Below are positions 1 through 9,263 of a stretch of 42,063 bases of DNA, one piece after another. The position numbers and the translations under genes are program-made. A model generated the notes under the pieces. It searched no databases. It was not told the origin of the DNA and was given only the letters and a program-made list of their open reading frames with translations. How positions within the stretch are numbered: the first letter of the stretch is position 1; each line of letters starts with the position of its first letter. The stretch is from CALVUJ01 sp045119835 (GTDB taxonomy: Bacteria; Bacillota_I; Bacilli_A; RFN20; DUOF01): positions 1 through 42,063 of the forward strand of contig JBGVED010000083.1 of assembly GCA_045119835.1 (NCBI GenBank), given 5' to 3'.

Positions 1-209
1 AAATTACCATGCGTAGCAAATCCTCTTTGATATGTAACAGTAATATGTAACTTAAGATATTTTGTTTCTCCTTGAGTTACTCTATCTGCTACAATAGAAA
101 CTTTATTCTTCGATGCCTCATAATTAGCGCTTACAGGATTATAAGTAAAAACAGATAATAAAAAAGCACTAATTAATAACAACGAAAAACATCTAAATAT
201 TTTTTTCAT
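1..209 (-). CDS. Exported protein of unknown function, N-terminal fragment (runs off left edge)
   Basis: This reading frame is open from an ATG at 209 to the window edge, giving 69 residues of a longer protein. The start is supported by AGGAG eight bases upstream and a TTGCTT-N17-TAGAAT promoter. The protein starts with a classical signal peptide: MKKIFRC, then a hydrophobic stretch (about residues 8-22), then a cleavage-like site after PVSA (near residue 28). The visible mature part is polar with alternating hydrophobic residues (VSIVADRV, KYLKLHITVTYQ), which suggests beta strands. It is a separate transcription unit: the rpoC terminator ends just upstream. A 14-bp perfect palindrome overlaps its -35 box. 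I do not recognise the family; export is inferred from the signal peptide alone. Confidence 0.8.
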   Translation of the reverse strand, partial: MKKIFRCFSLLLISAFLLSVFTYNPVSANYEASKNKVSIVADRVTQGETKYLKLHITVTYQRGFATHGN

Positions 210-228
210 TATAATCACTCCTAATAAA

Positions 229-257
229 ATTCTACATTTTTCTACTTATTTAAGCAA
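229..257 (-). promoter_or_regulatory. Sigma-A-type promoter of the exported-protein gene
   Basis: On the minus strand the -35 box is TTGCTT (252-257) and the -10 box is TAGAAT (229-234), spaced 17 bp. The expected start is near 222, leaving a leader of about a dozen bases that carries AGGAG. This is a sequence match only. Confidence 0.6.
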
Positions 258-264
258 TTGCTTA
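251..264. promoter_or_regulatory. 14-bp perfect palindrome over the -35 box (possible operator)
   Basis: TAAGCAATTGCTTA is its own reverse complement and contains the -35 hexamer of the exported-protein gene. Its position fits a repressor site that would block polymerase. No regulator is identified, and chance occurrence in AT-rich DNA cannot be excluded. Confidence 0.35.
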
Positions 265-288
265 CGTTTCTTTTTTCATTTATTTGTT

Positions 289-318
289 AAAAAAAAAGAG
301 ACGATTTCACTCGTCTCT
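289..318 (-). terminator. Intrinsic terminator after rpoC
   Basis: The 8-bp stem AGAGACGA/TCGTCTCT (297-304 with 311-318) encloses a 6-nt loop. On the minus strand it is followed by a run of nine T residues. It sits seven bases past the rpoC stop and closes the rpoBC transcript. Confidence 0.9.
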
Positions 319-325
319 ATAATTT

Positions 326-3300
326 TTAATCTAATAAAGTAAAGTCATCATCAAGTTCAATGTCATCTGCAACATCTTGATGTATTGCAAGACCTGTTCC
401 TGCAGGAATAAGTTTTCCTACAATTACATTCTCTTTTAATCCCTTCAAATAGTCATATTTTCCTTTAATAACAGCATCTGTTAACATTCTATTTGTTTCT
501 TGGAATGATGCACTAGATAAGAATGAATCAGTCTCTAAACTTGCTTTTGTAATACCTAAAACCATAGGTCTAGCAACAGCAGGTCTTCCACCTCTTAACA
601 ACACTTCGTGATTAACTCTAGTAAATTCATTAATATCTATTCTAGTACCAGGTAATAAATCACTATCTCCAGATTCAAGAACTGTCATCTTTCTTAACAT
701 TTGACGTACAATAACCTCAATGTGTTTATCAGAAATTTCATCACCTTGTAATTTATAAACTTTCTTTATCTCTTTTAAGATATATTTTTGAACAGCCTTA
801 ATATCACTAACTTCTAGTAATTGTTTTGGATTAACACTTCCATCAGTTAATTGTTGACCATTCTTAACTTGATCTCCAACTTTTACAATAACTTTAGAAC
901 CAAAGTTTGTAACATAAGTTTTCTTATCAAACTTATTAGCAATAGTTATCTCACTTCTACCACCATTTTCAACTACTTCTAAGATTTCTCCACTTATTTC
1001 AGTAATTAAAGCTTCTCCTTTTGGATTACGAGATTCAACTAACTCTTGAATACGAGGTAAACCTTGAGTAATATCGGCACCAGCAACACCACCAGTATGG
1101 AAAGTACGCATTGTTAATTGAGTACCACGCTCACCGATAGATTGAGCTGCCATAACACCAACTGCTGAACCAATTTCAACTTCTTCACCAGTTGCTAAGT
1201 TTATACCATAACATTTCTTACATACACCTTGCTCACTCTTACAAGTAAATAATGTTCTAATTTCAACTTCTTTAATTCCTGCATCAACTATTTCTTTAGC
1301 TTTACTTACAGTAATTAATTCGTTTGCATGAACAATAATTTCTCCAGTTGTAGGATTTACAACATCACGCATAGAAGTTCTACCATATAATCTATTTTGT
1401 AAAGAAGATATTACAGTATTTTCTTTTTCATTAATTAAATCACTAATAACTATACCAGCATCGCATCCACAATCATCTTCATTAACAATTATATCATGAG
1501 ATACATCGATAAGTCTTCTAGTTAAATAACCAGCATCAGCTGTTTTAAGAGCAGTATCAGTATTACCTTTTCTAGCACCATGCGTAGAAATAAAGAATTC
1601 AGATACTGTTAAACCTTCTCTAAATGAAGATTTAATAGGAATTTCAATTGTTTGACCTGTAGTATTAGCCATAGGTCCTCTCATACCACATAATTGAGAG
1701 AAGTTCTTGATACTACCACGGGCTCCTGATTCAGAAATAATACAAAGTGGATTAAACTTATCAGCTTTAAATTGAGCCTCAACACAGTTACTAACTTGTT
1801 TTTTAACATCTTCCCATTTTTTAATAACTGCTTCATATCTACCTTTTTCATCAAGTAAACCTTTATCAAACATTGCATTTGTTTTATCTACAACTTTATC
1901 AGCCTCAGCAATAATTGCTTCTTTTTCAGGAACAACTTTAATATCACTAATAGCGATTGTTACACCTGACTTAGTAGAATATTTAAATCCTAAATCCTTT
2001 AATTTATCCAACATTTTAGAAGTTTCAATTGTTTTAAACTTATCAAATACTTCTCTAATAATAGGACCTACATCACCTTTCTTATAAGGTTTTGCAACAG
2101 GTAAGTTTTCAACATATTCTTTAATATTAGTTCCTTTTTTAATAATGAATCTATCATCCATCTTAGTAAAACTAGCTGTGTTAAATTCATTTAAATATTG
2201 GAAATCAATTGGGAATATTGTATTAAATATAATTTTTCCAACACTTGTTAAAACATAATCACCTTGATCATATTTATTGAAACAAGGTTTATTCATACCG
2301 CTCATTCTTACAACAACTCTGTTATGAGCATGAATTTGATTTGTAGAATAAGCTAACATAACAGCATCAACATCACTAAATACTTTACCATCACATTCAG
2401 CAAAATATCTATAATCTTCTGCCATTTTAACATCGCCTTTTTTCTCATAAATTTCAGCAACTTCTAAGAAATCAGCTCTGTTATACTCTTTAGATAAATA
2501 ATACATACCCAAAAGCATATCTTGAGATGGGTTAACGATAGGCTCACCATCTTTTGGAGAAAGTATATTGTTAGATGCTAACATAAATACTCTAGACTCA
2601 CGTTTTGCCTCTTCACTTAAAGGAACATGAACGGCCATTTGGTCTCCATCGAAGTCAGCGTTAAACGCACTACATACAAGTGGATGAAGTCTTATAGCTT
2701 TACCCTCTACTAATTTTGGCTCAAATGCTTGAATTGAAAGTCTATGTAATGTAGGAGCACGGTTAAGTAATACTGGATGTTCTTTACTTACTGCTTGAAC
2801 TACATCCCAAATCTTATCATCCATTTTATCTATTAATTTATCTGCTTTTTTATGAGAATCAACAATTCCTCTTTTAATCATTTCACAAGCAATGAAAGGT
2901 CTAAATAATTGAACTGCCATTTCTCTAGGTAATCCACATTGATACATTTTTAAATCTGGTCCAACAGCGATAACACTACGTCCAGAATAGTCAACCCTCT
3001 TACCTAATAAATGTTGACGGAATCTACCTTGTTTTCCTTTTAATGAGTGAGATAAAGATTTTAACGCTCTACCTCCAGCTCCTGTAACAGGTTTATTCTT
3101 TCTGCCATTATCAATTAATGCATCTACAGCTTCTTGAAGCATACGTTTTTCATTATTAAGAATAACTGTAGGAGCATTCATATCTTGTAACTTTTTAAGT
3201 CTTATATTACGAGATATAACTCTTCTATATAAATCATTTAAATCACTTGCAGCTAGTCTACCTCCATCTAATTGAAGTAAAGGTCTTAAATCAGGTGGGA

Positions 3301-4150
3301 TAACTGGAAGAGCTGTAAGAATCATCCATTCAGGTTTATTCTCTGATTGTCTAAAAGCATTGATTACTTCAAGTCTTTTTAATAGTTTAACTCTTCTTTG
3401 ATTCTTATCACCTTGAGTATCTTTTAACTCAGATTTAATTTTATTAAATTCTGCATCTACATCTAATGTTGAAAGCAACTCTTTAATAGCTTCTGCTCCA
3501 ACACCAAATCTAGCATTAGTATAATCACTAATAAAATTAGCATTATTACTAAATTCAAATGGTTCTTTAGGATTATTAATTTTTTCAAGTAAAGAAGTTC
3601 CCCAACTATATTCATATGATTCAGGATCTAATTTTTCCAAAATTTCACCAACAATAACACTAAATCTTTCTCTTGCTGTCTTTTCATCTAAAACATCACC
3701 TTTAGATAAATGTTTACAAGTTCCTGGATCTAATACAACTTGTGACATGAAATAAATTACTTCTTCAACTTGCTTAGCAGGAATATCAAGGACTAATCCC
3801 ATTTTAGGAGAAATACCCTTGATATACCATATATGAGCAACTGGAGTAGCTAGTTCAATATGCCCTAATCTCTCTCTTCTAACACTCTTAGAAGTAATTT
3901 CAACTCCACATTTTTCACAAACCATACCTTGGAAACGAATTTTCTTATATTTTCCACAATGACATTCATAGTCTTTGCTAGGGCCAAAAATCCTTTCACA
4001 AAACAATCCATCTAATTCAGGTTTTTGAGAACGATAATTTATAGTTTCTGCTTTTTTCACTTCGCCAAAAGACCATTCTCTAATTTTTTCAGGAGAAGCA
4101 AGTCCTACCTTAACTGCTGCATAACGATTTACATCCATAGTTGTAGCCAT
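326..4150 (-). CDS. rpoC: DNA-directed RNA polymerase subunit beta'
   Basis: This is the beta' subunit of the core RNA polymerase, 1,274 residues, forming the active-site cleft with RpoB. The N-terminal zinc ribbon has Cys at about residues 63, 65, 78 and 81 (CHCGKYKK, CEKCGVEI). The catalytic magnesium loop NADFDGDQMAVH lies near 497-508. The bridge/trigger region follows (GARKGNTDTALKTADAGYLTRR), and a second Cys cluster appears as DDCGCDAG and CKSEQGVCKKCYG. The protein is slightly longer than the roughly 1,200 residues of Bacillus RpoC; I see no large lineage-specific insertion. The ATG start has GGGAGG upstream and lies 14 bases past the rpoB stop, so the two genes are co-transcribed. 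All key motifs are intact. Confidence 0.98.
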   Translation of the reverse strand: MATTMDVNRYAAVKVGLASPEKIREWSFGEVKKAETINYRSQKPELDGLFCERIFGPSKDYECHCGKYKKIRFQGMVCEKCGVEITSKSVRRERLGHIELATPVAHIWYIKGISPKMGLVLDIPAKQVEEVIYFMSQVVLDPGTCKHLSKGDVLDEKTARERFSVIVGEILEKLDPESYEYSWGTSLLEKINNPKEPFEFSNNANFISDYTNARFGVGAEAIKELLSTLDVDAEFNKIKSELKDTQGDKNQRRVKLLKRLEVINAFRQSENKPEWMILTALPVIPPDLRPLLQLDGGRLAASDLNDLYRRVISRNIRLKKLQDMNAPTVILNNEKRMLQEAVDALIDNGRKNKPVTGAGGRALKSLSHSLKGKQGRFRQHLLGKRVDYSGRSVIAVGPDLKMYQCGLPREMAVQLFRPFIACEMIKRGIVDSHKKADKLIDKMDDKIWDVVQAVSKEHPVLLNRAPTLHRLSIQAFEPKLVEGKAIRLHPLVCSAFNADFDGDQMAVHVPLSEEAKRESRVFMLASNNILSPKDGEPIVNPSQDMLLGMYYLSKEYNRADFLEVAEIYEKKGDVKMAEDYRYFAECDGKVFSDVDAVMLAYSTNQIHAHNRVVVRMSGMNKPCFNKYDQGDYVLTSVGKIIFNTIFPIDFQYLNEFNTASFTKMDDRFIIKKGTNIKEYVENLPVAKPYKKGDVGPIIREVFDKFKTIETSKMLDKLKDLGFKYSTKSGVTIAISDIKVVPEKEAIIAEADKVVDKTNAMFDKGLLDEKGRYEAVIKKWEDVKKQVSNCVEAQFKADKFNPLCIISESGARGSIKNFSQLCGMRGPMANTTGQTIEIPIKSSFREGLTVSEFFISTHGARKGNTDTALKTADAGYLTRRLIDVSHDIIVNEDDCGCDAGIVISDLINEKENTVISSLQNRLYGRTSMRDVVNPTTGEIIVHANELITVSKAKEIVDAGIKEVEIRTLFTCKSEQGVCKKCYGINLATGEEVEIGSAVGVMAAQSIGERGTQLTMRTFHTGGVAGADITQGLPRIQELVESRNPKGEALITEISGEILEVVENGGRSEITIANKFDKKTYVTNFGSKVIVKVGDQVKNGQQLTDGSVNPKQLLEVSDIKAVQKYILKEIKKVYKLQGDEISDKHIEVIVRQMLRKMTVLESGDSDLLPGTRIDINEFTRVNHEVLLRGGRPAVARPMVLGITKASLETDSFLSSASFQETNRMLTDAVIKGKYDYLKGLKENVIVGKLIPAGTGLAIHQDVADDIELDDDFTLLD

Positions 4151-4164
4151 TTTCTTTCCTCCCT

Positions 4165-7100
4165 TTACTCATAATCCTCATCATCGTAGTCGTCCATCAT
4201 TGCTTCAGTTGCATCATCAACTGCTACGAAATCTGAGAATTGTTCTTTTATTGTATCTGCTAATCTTCTTTCTTCTCTTTCTTGATATTTAGTTGATGCT
4301 TTCATATCAATAACATCACCATCAACATCGTAAACATTAATATCAATAGCAAGAGCTTGTAATTCTTTTTGTAAAACCTTAAATGATTCAGGAACACCAG
4401 GTTTTGGTAAAGATTTACCTTTAATTATAGATTCATATGTTTTAACTCTTCCTATTACATCATCAGATTTAATAGTTAACATTTCTTGTAATGTATGAGC
4501 AGCACCATATGCCTCTAACGCCCAAACTTCCATTTCTCCAAATCTTTGACCACCATTTTGTGCTTTACCACCTAAAGGTTGTTGAGTAACTAATGAATAA
4601 GGTCCAGTAGCACGAGCATGTAACTTATCATCAACCATATGAGCAAGTTTTAACATATACATAACACCTACTGAAATTCTAGCATCAAATGGCTCTCCAG
4701 TTCTTCCATCATAAAGAATTGTTTTACCATCTTCTGCAACACCAGCATCACTCATCATTTTCTTTAATTCTTCATCTTTAACACCATCGAATACCGGAGT
4801 AGCAATCTTAACACCAAGTTTCATTGCAGCATATCCTAAGTGCATTTCAAGTACTTGACCAATGTTCATACGAGAAGGAACTCCAAGTGGGTTTAACATG
4901 ATATCTACCGGAGTACCATCAGGTAAGAATGGCATATCTTCTTGAGGCATGATACGTGAGATAACACCTTTGTTACCATGACGTCCAGCCATCTTATCAC
5001 CTTCAGATATTTTACGTTTTTGAGCAACATATACTCTAATCATCTCATTAACACCTGGTTCTAATTCATCACCATTTTTACGAGAAAAATATTTAACATC
5101 TAGAACGATACCAGCACCACCATGAGGAACACGAAGAGATTTATCCTTACCCTCTTTAGTCTTTTCACCAAAGATTGCCATTAATAGTTTCTCTTCAGGA
5201 GTTGGTTCGCTTTGTCCTTTTGGAGTAATCTTACCAACTAAAATATCTCCCTCTTTTACTTCAGCTCCAGGAATTACGATACCTCTAGCATCTAAATGAG
5301 CCTTAGCATCTTCTCCAACATTAGGAACATCTCTAGTAATTTCTTCAGGGCCTAATTTAGTATCTCTACACTCTATCTTATAATCTTCAATGTGAATTGA
5401 AGTATAAACATCATCTTTTACTAATCTATCAGACATAATGATAGCATCTTCGTAATTATAACCTTCCCAAGTCATGAATGCCACAGTAACGTTTTGACCT
5501 AATGCTAGTTCTCCATCTTGAATAGCACCACCATCAGCTAAAACATCTCCAACATTTACTTTTTGACCTTCTTTAACTGAAGGAATTTGATTTAAACAAG
5601 TACCTTGGTTACTACTTGCAAATTTCTTTAATTTATATGTGTGTTCTCCATCTTTAGCTTGAACAACAACTTTTTTAGCATCTACATAAGTTACAGTTCC
5701 TTCAACTTTACTTAGTAAAGAAGAACCTGAGTCATGCGCAATCTTTCTTTCAACACCAGTACCTACATATGGTGATTGAGGTTTAACAAGCGGAATAGCT
5801 TGACGTTGCATGTTAGCAGCCATCAGTGCACGGTGAGCATCATCATTTTCAAGGAATGGAATACATGAAGTAGAAATTGATATTAATTGTTTAGGAGAAA
5901 CGTCAACATAGTCAACATCTTCTTTTCTAATTAATAAGTTTTCACCTCTATGACGAGCAACTACTCTATCATCTAAAATATTACCATCTTTATCCATATG
6001 AATATTAGCTTGAGCAACTGTAAAGTCATTCTCTTCATCAGCTGTTAAATAGTCGCACTCTTCTAATACTCTACAAGACTTTTTATCTACTCTTCTATAA
6101 GGAGTTTGAATAAAACCATTATCATCTAATTTAGCATAAGTTGCTAAGTTAGAAATAAGACCGATATTAGCACCTTCTGGAGTTTCGATAGGACAAATTC
6201 TACCATAATGAGAATAGTGAACATCACGAACTTCAACACCAGCTCTATCTTTATTTAATCCACCAGGGCCTAAAGCACTAATTCTTCTTTTATTAGCTAG
6301 TTCAGATAATGGGTTAGTTTGATCCATGAATTGAGCTAATTGAGAATAAGCAAAAAATTCTCTTAAAGCAGCACTTAATGGTCTAATGTTTGTTAAACTT
6401 TGTGGTGTAATAGTTGTAGTCTCAGAAATAGACATCTTTTCTTTAACGCCTTTTTCCATCTTTGATAAACCAGCTCTAAATTGATTTTGAATAAGTTCAC
6501 CAACAGATCTAATTCTTCTGTTACCTAAATGATCAATATCATCATTAATAACATAACCATCAAAAGCATTTAAGAAGAACGAGAATGTAGCAATAATATC
6601 AGTAATATTTAAATTTCTAGCTTCTGTAGAACAATCATTACCGATTATCTTCATTGTTTTTGTTTGAGTTTCATCTGTATAAACATTAATGATATTTACA
6701 CACTCTTCACCCTCGCCATTCAAATATAAATTTTTATTAACATTTAAGCTAACACTGTGAGCGCCTTTTTCAAAGAAACCTATACTCTTTAAATGATCAA
6801 CTTCTGTTTTTGTTATTAAAGTCCCTTTTGGATAAATAACTTCACCTTCACTATCAATTAAATGTTCAGCAACAACTTTACCTTGAAGTCTAAAATAAGC
6901 ACTTAACTTAGTATTTATTTTAAATCTACCTGCTTTAGCCAAATCATATCTTTTCTTGTCAAAATATTTTTGGAACATCAAGTTTCTACTACCTTCTTCA
7001 GTAGCAGGTTCTCCAGGTCTAAGTTTTGTATAAATTTCAATTAAAGCCTCTCTAGCATTACTAGTTGGATCTTTTTCAAATGTATTGTTTAAATAAACAC

Positions 7101-7737
7101 TTTCACCAAACAATTCAGTAATATCATCATTACTTTCAAGACCAATCGCTCTAAGTAAAACAGTAGCAGGTATTTTTCTTTCTCTATCTATTCTAACATG
7201 TAAAACATCGTGAGAATCTGATTCGAATTCTAACCAAGCACCTCTAATTGGATGAACCTCACCATTAGAAATTAATTTACCAGTTTTCTCATCTCTACTA
7301 CAATTAAAATAAGCACCAGGAGACCTAGCAAGTTGAGAAACGATTACCTTTTCATTTCCGCTAATAACAAAAGTACCAGCGTCACTCATCGCAGGCATTT
7401 CCCCGAAGAATACATCGCTCTCTTTAATTTCACCTGTTTCGTTATTGATTAAACGTAGAGTTGCTCTCATTGGATAAGCATACGTTAAATAACGATCTCT
7501 ACATTGTTCGATATCATATTTTGGTTTTTCGAACCTACAATTAACGAATTCCATAACGAAATTTCCATTTGGACTTTCGATTGGATAAATGTCGTTAAAT
7601 GCATCAATAATTCCCTCATTGATAAACCACTCATAAGATTTTTGTTGTACCTCAACAAGGTTTGGGATAGGCAATGAACCGCTGATTTTAGAGAAGTCTT
7701 TTCTTACAGCAGTTTGGCCATTTTTGTTTATTGCCAC
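4165..7737 (-). CDS. rpoB: DNA-directed RNA polymerase subunit beta
   Basis: This is the beta subunit of core RNA polymerase. I chose the GTG at 7735-7737 as start (1,190 residues) rather than an in-frame ATG at 7794. AGAGGTG sits about six bases before the GTG, while the ATG coincides with the predicted transcription start of the promoter at 7798-7826 and has no ribosome site. The GTG also gives the N-terminal length and residue numbering of Bacillus RpoB. Family motifs include KISGSLPIPNL, the rifampicin pocket (FMDQTNPLSEL, KRRISALGPGG), EVRDVHYSHYGRICPIETPEG, and near the C terminus GGKAQNGGQRFGEMEVWALE. The protein ends with a strongly acidic tail (DDATEAMMDDYDDEDYE). The residue at the position of B. 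subtilis His482 is Asn (codon 6292-6294), an unusual state discussed in the findings. Confidence 0.97.
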   Translation of the reverse strand: MAINKNGQTAVRKDFSKISGSLPIPNLVEVQQKSYEWFINEGIIDAFNDIYPIESPNGNFVMEFVNCRFEKPKYDIEQCRDRYLTYAYPMRATLRLINNETGEIKESDVFFGEMPAMSDAGTFVISGNEKVIVSQLARSPGAYFNCSRDEKTGKLISNGEVHPIRGAWLEFESDSHDVLHVRIDRERKIPATVLLRAIGLESNDDITELFGESVYLNNTFEKDPTSNAREALIEIYTKLRPGEPATEEGSRNLMFQKYFDKKRYDLAKAGRFKINTKLSAYFRLQGKVVAEHLIDSEGEVIYPKGTLITKTEVDHLKSIGFFEKGAHSVSLNVNKNLYLNGEGEECVNIINVYTDETQTKTMKIIGNDCSTEARNLNITDIIATFSFFLNAFDGYVINDDIDHLGNRRIRSVGELIQNQFRAGLSKMEKGVKEKMSISETTTITPQSLTNIRPLSAALREFFAYSQLAQFMDQTNPLSELANKRRISALGPGGLNKDRAGVEVRDVHYSHYGRICPIETPEGANIGLISNLATYAKLDDNGFIQTPYRRVDKKSCRVLEECDYLTADEENDFTVAQANIHMDKDGNILDDRVVARHRGENLLIRKEDVDYVDVSPKQLISISTSCIPFLENDDAHRALMAANMQRQAIPLVKPQSPYVGTGVERKIAHDSGSSLLSKVEGTVTYVDAKKVVVQAKDGEHTYKLKKFASSNQGTCLNQIPSVKEGQKVNVGDVLADGGAIQDGELALGQNVTVAFMTWEGYNYEDAIIMSDRLVKDDVYTSIHIEDYKIECRDTKLGPEEITRDVPNVGEDAKAHLDARGIVIPGAEVKEGDILVGKITPKGQSEPTPEEKLLMAIFGEKTKEGKDKSLRVPHGGAGIVLDVKYFSRKNGDELEPGVNEMIRVYVAQKRKISEGDKMAGRHGNKGVISRIMPQEDMPFLPDGTPVDIMLNPLGVPSRMNIGQVLEMHLGYAAMKLGVKIATPVFDGVKDEELKKMMSDAGVAEDGKTILYDGRTGEPFDARISVGVMYMLKLAHMVDDKLHARATGPYSLVTQQPLGGKAQNGGQRFGEMEVWALEAYGAAHTLQEMLTIKSDDVIGRVKTYESIIKGKSLPKPGVPESFKVLQKELQALAIDINVYDVDGDVIDMKASTKYQEREERRLADTIKEQFSDFVAVDDATEAMMDDYDDEDYE

Positions 7738-7777
7738 AGCATTCACCTCTTTCAGATTTGTCTCTTTTTGGGCACAA

Positions 7778-7835
7778 AAAAGACAATTAGACATTATAGT
7801 TTAACATGCTAAACCTCAACTGTCAATTGTCTTTT
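7778..7835. repeat. 11-bp inverted repeat bracketing the rpoB promoter
   Basis: AAAAGACAATT (7778-7788) is repeated in inverted form as AATTGTCTTTT (7825-7835), with 36 bp between. The outer arm abuts the -35 box and the inner arm lies just after the predicted transcription start. On the minus strand the second arm runs into a T tract, so it could also be a long-loop terminator for tmk. Either role is inference. Confidence 0.45.
7798..7826 (-). promoter_or_regulatory. Promoter of rpoB-rpoC
   Basis: On the minus strand there is a consensus -35 TTGACA (7821-7826), a 17-bp spacer, and an extended -10 TGTTAAACT with hexamer 7798-7803. The expected start is near 7791, downstream of the upstream in-frame ATG, which is why the GTG start of rpoB is preferred. 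An overlapping TATAAT (7793-7798) is an alternative -10 box. Confidence 0.7.
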
Positions 7836-7867
7836 GCTTATTTTTACTTATTCATTTTTAAGGATAT

Positions 7868-8533
7868 TTATTTATTCAACTTTTCACAAATGATTGAATG
7901 GATTTCTTCGATGCTTTTCATCTTTTCACCATCAGAACATTCAATTACTTCCCAACCAAAATAATTCGCAACATATATAGCGTTATCATAAACCCTCTTC
8001 ATAAAAGACAAATCTCTTTCATGAACATCATTTTCAACCCCATCATTAGCTTTTCTCTCACTTCTCATCCTAGTAACAAGTTCAAATGGAGCGCACAAAA
8101 AAATGACTTTATCCGGTCTCCCTATACCTATCTTTTCATATTCCAAATCAGAAATATAATCTAAAAACAACCTTTTCTCATTTTCATCTTTTATTAACGA
8201 TGACTGATAAATCAAAGTAGAAGTAGTATACCTATCCAACAATATAGTTTTACCATCATCATATTCTCTTTTCAATTTGCTATACCAAGTAATAGCTCTA
8301 TCACTAGCATATAAATTATTTATAAAATACGGAGATAACTCATTTGGAGAGCCAAACTCCCCTTTCAAATAATTTTCAACACATTTACCTTGATATTCAT
8401 TATATGTAGGAAAATGATGCTTCACAACCTTTTCTCCTTGTTTTAATAAGTAATCTTCCAAAAGTTGATATTGAGTACTTTTCCCAATACCATCGCAAGC
8501 CCCTTCAATAACAATAATTCTCCCTCTATCCAT
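7868..8533 (-). CDS. tmk: Thymidylate (dTMP) kinase
   Basis: This enzyme phosphorylates dTMP to dTDP with ATP in the dTTP pathway. The 221 residues begin with a P-loop near residues 11-20 (GACDGIGKST), one residue different from the usual GxDGAGKST. The DR(Y) motif follows at about 99-104 (LDRYTTS), and a LID segment rich in Arg/Lys/Glu (RSERKANDG) lies around 155. The ATG is preceded by GGGGGAGAG. It has its own extended -10 promoter and stands alone between the rsmC-like gene and rpoB. tmk more often sits near holB and recombination genes, so this looks like a lineage-specific insertion. A related deoxynucleoside kinase is possible, but the motif order fits Tmk best. Confidence 0.88.
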   Translation of the reverse strand: MDRGRIIVIEGACDGIGKSTQYQLLEDYLLKQGEKVVKHHFPTYNEYQGKCVENYLKGEFGSPNELSPYFINNLYASDRAITWYSKLKREYDDGKTILLDRYTTSTLIYQSSLIKDENEKRLFLDYISDLEYEKIGIGRPDKVIFLCAPFELVTRMRSERKANDGVENDVHERDLSFMKRVYDNAIYVANYFGWEVIECSDGEKMKSIEEIHSIICEKLNK

Positions 8534-8555
8534 TTTTTACTCTCCCCCTAAAAAT

Positions 8556-8564
8556 ATTATAGCA
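8556..8564 (-). promoter_or_regulatory. Extended -10 promoter of tmk
   Basis: The minus strand carries TGCTATAAT, a perfect TATAAT with the TGn extension, about 23 bases before the tmk ATG. No good -35 box lies at the right distance; the TGn extension would compensate. Confidence 0.5.
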
Positions 8565-8596
8565 CGACAAAAAAGAAAAAGTTTTTATAAAACAAC

Positions 8597-8651
8597 AAAA
8601 AAGAAGGACAAGAGCCAAATGCCCATTATTTAGTACATTAAACCGTCCTTC
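8597..8651 (-). terminator. Probable long-loop terminator after the rsmC-like gene
   Basis: GAAGGAC (8603-8609) pairs with GTCCTTC (8645-8651) across a 35-nt loop, and on the minus strand the stem is followed by TTTTTTGTTGTTTT. It lies between the rsmC-like stop and the tmk promoter. The stem is only 7 bp and the loop is long, so efficiency is uncertain. Confidence 0.5.
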
Positions 8652-8672
8652 AAATCAACACAAACAAACAAC

Positions 8673-9263
8673 TTAGCAAACGGATTTCAAAATATAAAAT
8701 CCTTTTGACCTATCCATTATTTCACAATTACCATACACTTCACTCATTTTTTTCTTAGCGCTATCAGCACCTTGATTTTTTCTAATAACAACCCACAGCT
8801 CACCATTATTATTTAAATATTCTTTAGCTTTCTCTAATATTTCAAAAACAACAACCTTCCCCGCTCTAATTGGAGGATTGCTAATAACCACGTCATAGCC
8901 ACTACCTGCCTTTTGATAAATATCACTTTCATAAACATTACATTTATTTACCGAATTAATTTTAATATTTTCAACGCACAAATCAACAGCCCTTTTATTT
9001 ATCTCAAGCATATCAACTTCACATTCATTTATTTTAGCTATGGTTATTCCTAAAACCCCAACACCAGCACCGACATCTAAAACCTTGCCTTTTTTACCTT
9101 TATTAATATAATTTTTTAAAAGCAGCTTGCTTCCTTCATCAATTTCGTTTTTTGAAAACACACCATTATCACTAACAAATTTTAACATATTACCCATAAA
9201 TTCAAAACTCAAAACTCTTTTATCACTTCTAACATTTTCATCATTCACAAAATAATGAGACAT
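8673..9263 (-). CDS. RsmC/YbxB-family ribosomal RNA (guanine-N2) methyltransferase
   Basis: This is a SAM-dependent methyltransferase of 196 residues from the preferred ATG at 9263. That start has GGTG six bases upstream; an earlier in-frame ATG overlaps the rplL terminator and has no ribosome site. The protein opens with SHYFVNDENV, typical of the YbxB group. The SAM-binding glycine motif VLDVGAGVGVLG follows near residue 60. EINKRAVDL is the acidic loop, and SNPPIRAGK is the catalytic NPP motif of base-N2 methyltransferases. In Bacillus the homologue ybxB lies in the same place between rplL and rpoB, so the location supports the call. The likely substrate is a guanine of 16S rRNA (RsmC makes m2G1207), by family analogy only. 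Confidence 0.85.
   Translation of the reverse strand: MSHYFVNDENVRSDKRVLSFEFMGNMLKFVSDNGVFSKNEIDEGSKLLLKNYINKGKKGKVLDVGAGVGVLGITIAKINECEVDMLEINKRAVDLCVENIKINSVNKCNVYESDIYQKAGSGYDVVISNPPIRAGKVVVFEILEKAKEYLNNNGELWVVIRKNQGADSAKKKMSEVYGNCEIMDRSKGFYILKSVC

Noticed and set aside
7738..7794. N-terminal extension of RpoB beginning at the ATG at 7794 (MSNCLFCAQK...)
   Set aside because: It has no ribosome binding site, coincides with the predicted transcription start, and has no counterpart in RpoB; the GTG at 7737 has AGAGGTG and restores normal length.
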